From NCBI GenBank assembly GCA_026419705.1, contig JANZYY010000153.1:256-10143 (forward strand): a stretch of 9,888 nt of DNA, read 5' to 3'. The notes beneath the pieces are model-generated. The model searched no databases. It was not told the origin of the DNA and saw only the letters and a list, made by a program, of their open reading frames with translations. Shown piece by piece: positions 6,250-9,888 of this stretch. The stretch comes from Fischerella sp. GTDB taxonomy: Bacteria > Cyanobacteriota > Cyanobacteriia > Cyanobacteriales > Nostocaceae. A program made the translations under genes and the position numbers. How positions within the stretch are numbered: position 1 is the stretch's first letter; each line of letters starts with the position of its first letter.

Positions 6250-8265
6250 ATGACATACTCGTCACCACAACGGCGCAGTACCGCTCTCTCTACTAGAACA
6301 GAATTTTCGCCCTTCGGCAACAAGCTTGTACAATCTGGGTTTGTTAATAGCGACCAAATGAGACAAGCCCTGATTGAAAGCCGCAAGTCGGGCAGACCTT
6401 TAACAGAAGTGCTTGAATCAATATCTGGGCGACAATTATCACCAGATTTACTTAGACAGTATAAGAAGCAGCAGTTATTTGAACTTAAAATACTTTACGG
6501 TGTTGAATCCCTAGATCCGGAAATTAGCCCAGTAGGCAACACAACGGTAGCCAATTTAATTGATACGCTCATCCCGGTAGATATATGTCGTCGTCATCGT
6601 CTAGTACCACTGAAAAAATATGAAGACCAAAACCCTCCCTCAGTTTTGGTGGCGATGGTCGATCCGGATAATCTAGAAGCTTCGGACGATCTCAATCGCA
6701 TCTTGCGCCCGCAAGGCTTGGCATTGCTGCGTATGGTCATTACTCAAGAAGATTACCAGCAGCTGATCAACTCGTACTTGGATGATTTGGCTGTTCGCCA
6801 AAAGCATATAGAACAAGAAAAATTTACTGACATCAATCAAGATTTAGAAAATCTAGAAAATCTCAACCTAGACGACGCCCCAGAAGAAGCTGAAGCTGAC
6901 TTGGGGGCGGCGATGAAGGGTGCAGAAGATGCACCTGTGATCAATCTGGTTAACAGAATCATGGCAAAAGCACTGCATGAGAAGGTTTCTGATATTCACA
7001 TTGAACCCCAAGAAGAAAACCTGCGCATTCGCTTTCGCAAGGATGGGGTATTGCGTCAGGCTTTTGACCCTCTGCCGAAAAAAATCATTCCTGCTGTTAC
7101 TGCTCGATTTAAGATCATCGCCAATCTAGATATTGCCGAACGACGTTTACCCCAAGATGGACGCATCCGGCGAATGTTCGAGGGGCGTAAGGTAGACTTC
7201 CGCGTTAATACCTTGCCTAGTCGCTACGGTGAAAAGGTGGTACTGCGGATTTTGGATAACTCTGCAACTCAACTCGGTTTGGATAAGTTAATCACCGATT
7301 CAGAGACTTTGCAGATTGTCCAGGAAATGGTCAGCCGTCCTTTTGGTCTCATTTTGGTAACAGGCCCTACAGGTTCCGGTAAAACAACATCGCTGTATTC
7401 GGCACTGGCAGAAAGAAACGATCCTGGAATTAATATCAGTACTGTAGAAGATCCAATCGAGTACAGCTTACCAGGAATCACTCAAGTACAGGTAATTCGG
7501 GAAAAAGGGTTAGATTTTGCGACTGCTTTGCGGGCTTTCTTGCGACAAGACCCGGATGTGCTGCTGGTAGGTGAGACACGAGACAAGGAAACGGCAAAAA
7601 CAGCTATTGAAGCGGCATTAACAGGACATTTAGTCTTAACTACATTGCACACCAATGATGCGCCTGGTGCGATCGCTCGTTTGGGAGAAATGGGCATTGA
7701 ACCTTTCATGATTTCTAGCTCACTGATCGGCGTTTTAGCACAACGTTTGGTACGGCGTGTATGTCCTGATTGTCGTATTCCCTATACTCCCACAGTGGAA
7801 GAACTCGCTCGTTATGGTTTGTCAGCTTCCCAAGAAGTAGGAGTAACTTTCTACAAAGCCAACACTCTCACCACAGAGCAAATTCAAGAAGCCAAAGCCG
7901 GCAAAGGTCATATCTGTCCAACCTGTAATGGCGTCGGCTACAAAGGACGCTGCGGTGTTTATGAGGTAATGCGAATGAGTGAAAATCTACAAACCCTCAT
8001 TAATGAAGAAGCACCAACAGAACGTATCAAAGAGGTAGCAGTTGAAGAGGGTATGAAAACCTTGCTGGCGTACAGTTTAGATTTAGTGCGCCAGGGTTCA
8101 ACCACTCTAGAAGAAGTAGAACGGGTCACTTTCACAGATACAGGTTTAGAAGCTGAGTTGAAAGCTAAACGCAAAAGTAGTCTTACTTGCAGAACTTGTA
8201 GTGCTGGCTTGCAACCTGAATGGTTGGATTGTCCTTACTGTATGACACCACGATTTCAAGATTAG
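6250..8265 (+). CDS. pilB: Type IV pilus extension ATPase PilB
   Basis: PilB is the hexameric cytoplasmic ATPase of the GspE/PulE family that powers pilin polymerisation through the PilC platform. The 671-residue protein has an N-terminal MshEN-like region (about 20-180), an acidic linker (about 190-225), then the N2 domain and the motor core: Walker A GPTGSGKTT at 372-380, Walker B DVLLVGE at 436-442 and the His box TGHLVLTTLHT at 458-468. The family zinc site is present as CPDC (505-508) and CPTC (556-559). After the usual C-terminus there is an extra CxxC-x10-CxxC motif (Cys647, 650, 661, 664), which looks like a small zinc ribbon. In the MshEN-like part the expected RLG is PFG (21-23). 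No good Shine-Dalgarno precedes the ATG. It is the first gene of pilB-pilT-pilC. Confidence 0.96.
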   Translation: MTYSSPQRRSTALSTRTEFSPFGNKLVQSGFVNSDQMRQALIESRKSGRPLTEVLESISGRQLSPDLLRQYKKQQLFELKILYGVESLDPEISPVGNTTVANLIDTLIPVDICRRHRLVPLKKYEDQNPPSVLVAMVDPDNLEASDDLNRILRPQGLALLRMVITQEDYQQLINSYLDDLAVRQKHIEQEKFTDINQDLENLENLNLDDAPEEAEADLGAAMKGAEDAPVINLVNRIMAKALHEKVSDIHIEPQEENLRIRFRKDGVLRQAFDPLPKKIIPAVTARFKIIANLDIAERRLPQDGRIRRMFEGRKVDFRVNTLPSRYGEKVVLRILDNSATQLGLDKLITDSETLQIVQEMVSRPFGLILVTGPTGSGKTTSLYSALAERNDPGINISTVEDPIEYSLPGITQVQVIREKGLDFATALRAFLRQDPDVLLVGETRDKETAKTAIEAALTGHLVLTTLHTNDAPGAIARLGEMGIEPFMISSSLIGVLAQRLVRRVCPDCRIPYTPTVEELARYGLSASQEVGVTFYKANTLTTEQIQEAKAGKGHICPTCNGVGYKGRCGVYEVMRMSENLQTLINEEAPTERIKEVAVEEGMKTLLAYSLDLVRQGSTTLEEVERVTFTDTGLEAELKAKRKSSLTCRTCSAGLQPEWLDCPYCMTPRFQD

Positions 8266-8270
8266 TCAGT

Positions 8271-8341
8271 GGCTGTTGTTTGTTATTTAAAACAACTAAC
8301 AACCAACCACCAACAATCAACCACTAACAACCAACCACCAA
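8271..8341 (+). repeat. Heptad repeat array between pilB and pilT
   Basis: Seven 7-bp units run from 8293 to 8341: caactaa, caaccaa, ccaccaa, caatcaa, ccactaa, caaccaa, ccaccaa. A short GT-rich part precedes them (gttgtt at 8275-8280), a perfect inverted match to aacaac (8291-8296) and near-matches further on. The array starts a few bases after the pilB stop and ends just before the pilT ribosome-binding site, filling most of the 92-bp gap. Confidence 0.85.
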
Positions 8342-8343
8342 CA

Positions 8344-8348
8344 AAGGA
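8344..8348 (+). promoter_or_regulatory. Shine-Dalgarno site of pilT
   Basis: aagga lies 9 nt before the ATG at 8358. It is one of the few clear ribosome-binding sites in the window and favours this ATG over the two ATGs at codons 3 and 4. Confidence 0.7.
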
Positions 8349-8357
8349 AACAAAACT

Positions 8358-9488
8358 ATGGAAATGATGATTGAAGATTTAATGGAGCAAATGATTGAAA
8401 TGGGTGGCTCGGATATGCATTTATCCGCTGGTTTACCTCCTTATTTCCGCATCAGTGGTAAACTCACCCCCATCGGCGATCGGCCTTTGTCTAGCGACCA
8501 GTGTCAAAGGTTGATTTTTAGCATGCTCAATAACTCCCAACGCAAAACATTAGAGCAGACTTGGGAGTTAGATTGTTCTTATGGTGTAAAGGGATTAGCA
8601 CGTTTCCGCGTCAATGTTTACAAAGAGCGCGGTACCTACGCTGCTTGCTTGCGGGCATTAAGTTCTAAGATTCCTAACTTTGAAAAATTAGGTCTACCTG
8701 ATGTAGTGCGAGAAATGTCAGAAAAACCCCGAGGACTGATTTTAGTTACGGGTCCAACGGGTTCTGGTAAGACAACTACTCTAGCAGCAATGATCGATTT
8801 GATTAACCGCACACGCGCAGAACATATTTTGACGGTAGAAGACCCAATAGAGTTTGTTTATGAACCAATCAAAAGTCTGATTCATCAAAGACAATTGGGT
8901 GAAGATACCAAGAGCTTTGCCAATGCTTTGAAAGCTGCATTGCGGGAAGATCCGGATATTATCTTGGTGGGAGAAATGCGGGACTTAGAAACAATTTCTT
9001 TAGCGATTTCCGCCGCAGAAACGGGACACCTAGTATTTGGCACTTTACACACTAGTTCAGCAGCGCAGACAGTTGACCGGATCATCGATGTTTTCCCCCC
9101 TGAAAAACAAACTCAGGTGCGAGTACAATTATCTAACTCGCTCGTTGCGGTATTTAGCCAAACTTTGGTTCCGAAAAAGAATCCCAAACCAGGTGAATTT
9201 GGTCGGGTAATGGCACAGGAAATTATGGTTGTTACTCCGGCTATTGCCAACTTAATTCGTGAAGGCAAAACAGCACAAATTTACTCGGCTATTCAAACTG
9301 GTGGTAAATTAGGAATGCAAACTTTGGAGAAAGTTCTAGCTGATTTTTATAAAGCAGGAATTATCTCTTTTGAAGCAGCAATGTCTAAGACTTCTAAGCC
9401 AGATGAAGTGCAACGTCTCATCGGTGCTGCTGCGCCACCACCTAACGCTACGAAAGTTGGTGCTGGTATGGCTTTAAAAGCACATTAA
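8358..9488 (+). CDS. pilT: Type IV pilus retraction ATPase PilT
   Basis: PilT is the hexameric ATPase that disassembles the pilus and produces twitching force. The 376-residue protein has the PilT N-terminus (MGGSDMHLSAGLPPYFRI), Walker A GPTGSGKTT from residue 132 (Lys138), Walker B DIILVGE at 200-206, the His box TGHLVFGTLHT at 222-232, and the retraction-specific motif as AIANLIRE at 295-302; the usual form is AIRNLIRE, so Arg is Ala at position three. There is no zinc tetracysteine, which also separates it from PilB. A Pro/Ala-rich tail (about 355-376) follows the core. The start is supported by the aagga site 9 nt upstream. It is the middle gene of the pilus operon, with repeat-filled gaps on both sides. 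Confidence 0.96.
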   Translation: MEMMIEDLMEQMIEMGGSDMHLSAGLPPYFRISGKLTPIGDRPLSSDQCQRLIFSMLNNSQRKTLEQTWELDCSYGVKGLARFRVNVYKERGTYAACLRALSSKIPNFEKLGLPDVVREMSEKPRGLILVTGPTGSGKTTTLAAMIDLINRTRAEHILTVEDPIEFVYEPIKSLIHQRQLGEDTKSFANALKAALREDPDIILVGEMRDLETISLAISAAETGHLVFGTLHTSSAAQTVDRIIDVFPPEKQTQVRVQLSNSLVAVFSQTLVPKKNPKPGEFGRVMAQEIMVVTPAIANLIREGKTAQIYSAIQTGGKLGMQTLEKVLADFYKAGIISFEAAMSKTSKPDEVQRLIGAAAPPPNATKVGAGMALKAH

Positions 9489-9493
9489 AAATG

Positions 9494-9578
9494 AGTTGTT
9501 TGTTGGTAGTTAGTTGTTGTTTGGATTTTGTTGATAATTTCCAAATAACTAGATAACCAACAACTGATAACTACTAAT
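9494..9578 (+). repeat. Heptad-type inverted repeat between pilT and pilC
   Basis: A GT-rich part (9494-9533) is followed by a CA-rich part (9541-9578). agttgtt (9494-9500) is a perfect inverted match to aacaact (9559-9565), and gttgtttgg (9516-9524) matches ccaaataac (9541-9549) with one wobble position. It starts 5 bp after the pilT stop and takes up most of the 116-bp gap. Confidence 0.75.
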
Positions 9579-9604
9579 AGCAAACTTGCACACGGATAGA
9601 GAAA

Positions 9605-9888
9605 ATGCCTACATTCGTTGCTCGTGTTCGAGATTCACAAGGAAAATCAAGAACCGAAAAAATTGTTGCGGAAAATTTAGCACAAGCGCGTACGAACCTC
9701 AGACAACAGGGTTTGGTTGTTCAAGAACTAAAAAAATTTCAAGGCTTTGATCTGAAAAAATTTCAGACATCATTGGTCAAAGTTTCTGTTAAAGATAAAG
9801 CAGTTTTTTCTCGTCAATTTGCTGCTTTGGTAAATGCAGGAGTAGCAATAGTCAGAAGCTTGGGGGTACTTGCCGAGCAGTGTAGTAA
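9605..9888 (+). CDS. pilC: Type IV pilus inner-membrane platform protein PilC, N-terminal part
   Basis: PilC (GspF family) is the polytopic inner-membrane protein on which PilB and PilT act. The first 94 codons are present and the gene leaves the right edge. Visible parts are the N-terminal segment starting MPTFVARVRDSQGK, the helix AENLAQARTNLRQQG with VVQEL after it, and the start of the first cytoplasmic GspF domain with FSRQFAALVNAGVAIVRSL, the best-conserved signature of the family. The membrane helices lie beyond the window. A purine-rich ggatagag (9596-9603) just before the ATG can serve as ribosome-binding site. The position directly after pilB and pilT fits the usual cyanobacterial pilBTC operon. 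Confidence 0.93.
   Translation, partial: MPTFVARVRDSQGKSRTEKIVAENLAQARTNLRQQGLVVQELKKFQGFDLKKFQTSLVKVSVKDKAVFSRQFAALVNAGVAIVRSLGVLAEQCS

Overview
This window looks like the chromosome of a filamentous, probably heterocyst-forming (Nostocales-type) cyanobacterium. The evidence is six perfect HIP1 octamers (GCGATCGC at 38, 85, 4887, 5114, 5882 and 7669), degenerate 7-bp tandem repeats in most gaps, GC-rich palindromic repeats in the large gaps, and protein sequences of cyanobacterial type. No species can be named from the sequence alone.

The left two thirds is a minus-strand cluster read from right to left: grpE (5546-4797), dnaK (4344-2386), dnaJ (1700-570), a TusA-family small protein (563-306) and the first 103 codons of rsgA (309 to the left edge). 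The first three encode a complete Hsp70 machine: the chaperone, its J-domain co-chaperone and its nucleotide exchange factor. The last three genes are packed tightly, with a 6-bp gap and then a 4-bp ATGA overlap. The grpE-dnaK and dnaK-dnaJ gaps are long (452 and 685 bp), hold no convincing gene and are rich in repeats. No CIRCE heat-shock operator is visible.

A 703-bp divergent gap (5547-6249) separates this cluster from a plus-strand type IV pilus operon: pilB (6250-8265, extension ATPase), pilT (8358-9488, retraction ATPase) and the first 94 codons of pilC (9605 to the right edge, inner-membrane platform). Together they form the motor of the pilus used for motility and DNA uptake.

All complete genes look intact and belong to well-known families. 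I see no defence island, phage, transposase gene, CRISPR array or RNA gene, and no clearly new protein system. The unusual material is in the non-coding DNA. Three gaps that follow a stop codon (after dnaK, pilB and pilT) share one design: GT-rich heptads first and CA-rich heptads second on the coding strand, able to fold into an imperfect hairpin. A nested palindrome of about 85 bp lies between grpE and dnaK. A three-part switch-like inverted repeat lies upstream of pilB. At protein level, PilB carries an extra C-terminal zinc-ribbon-like motif and a degenerate MshEN-like N-terminus.
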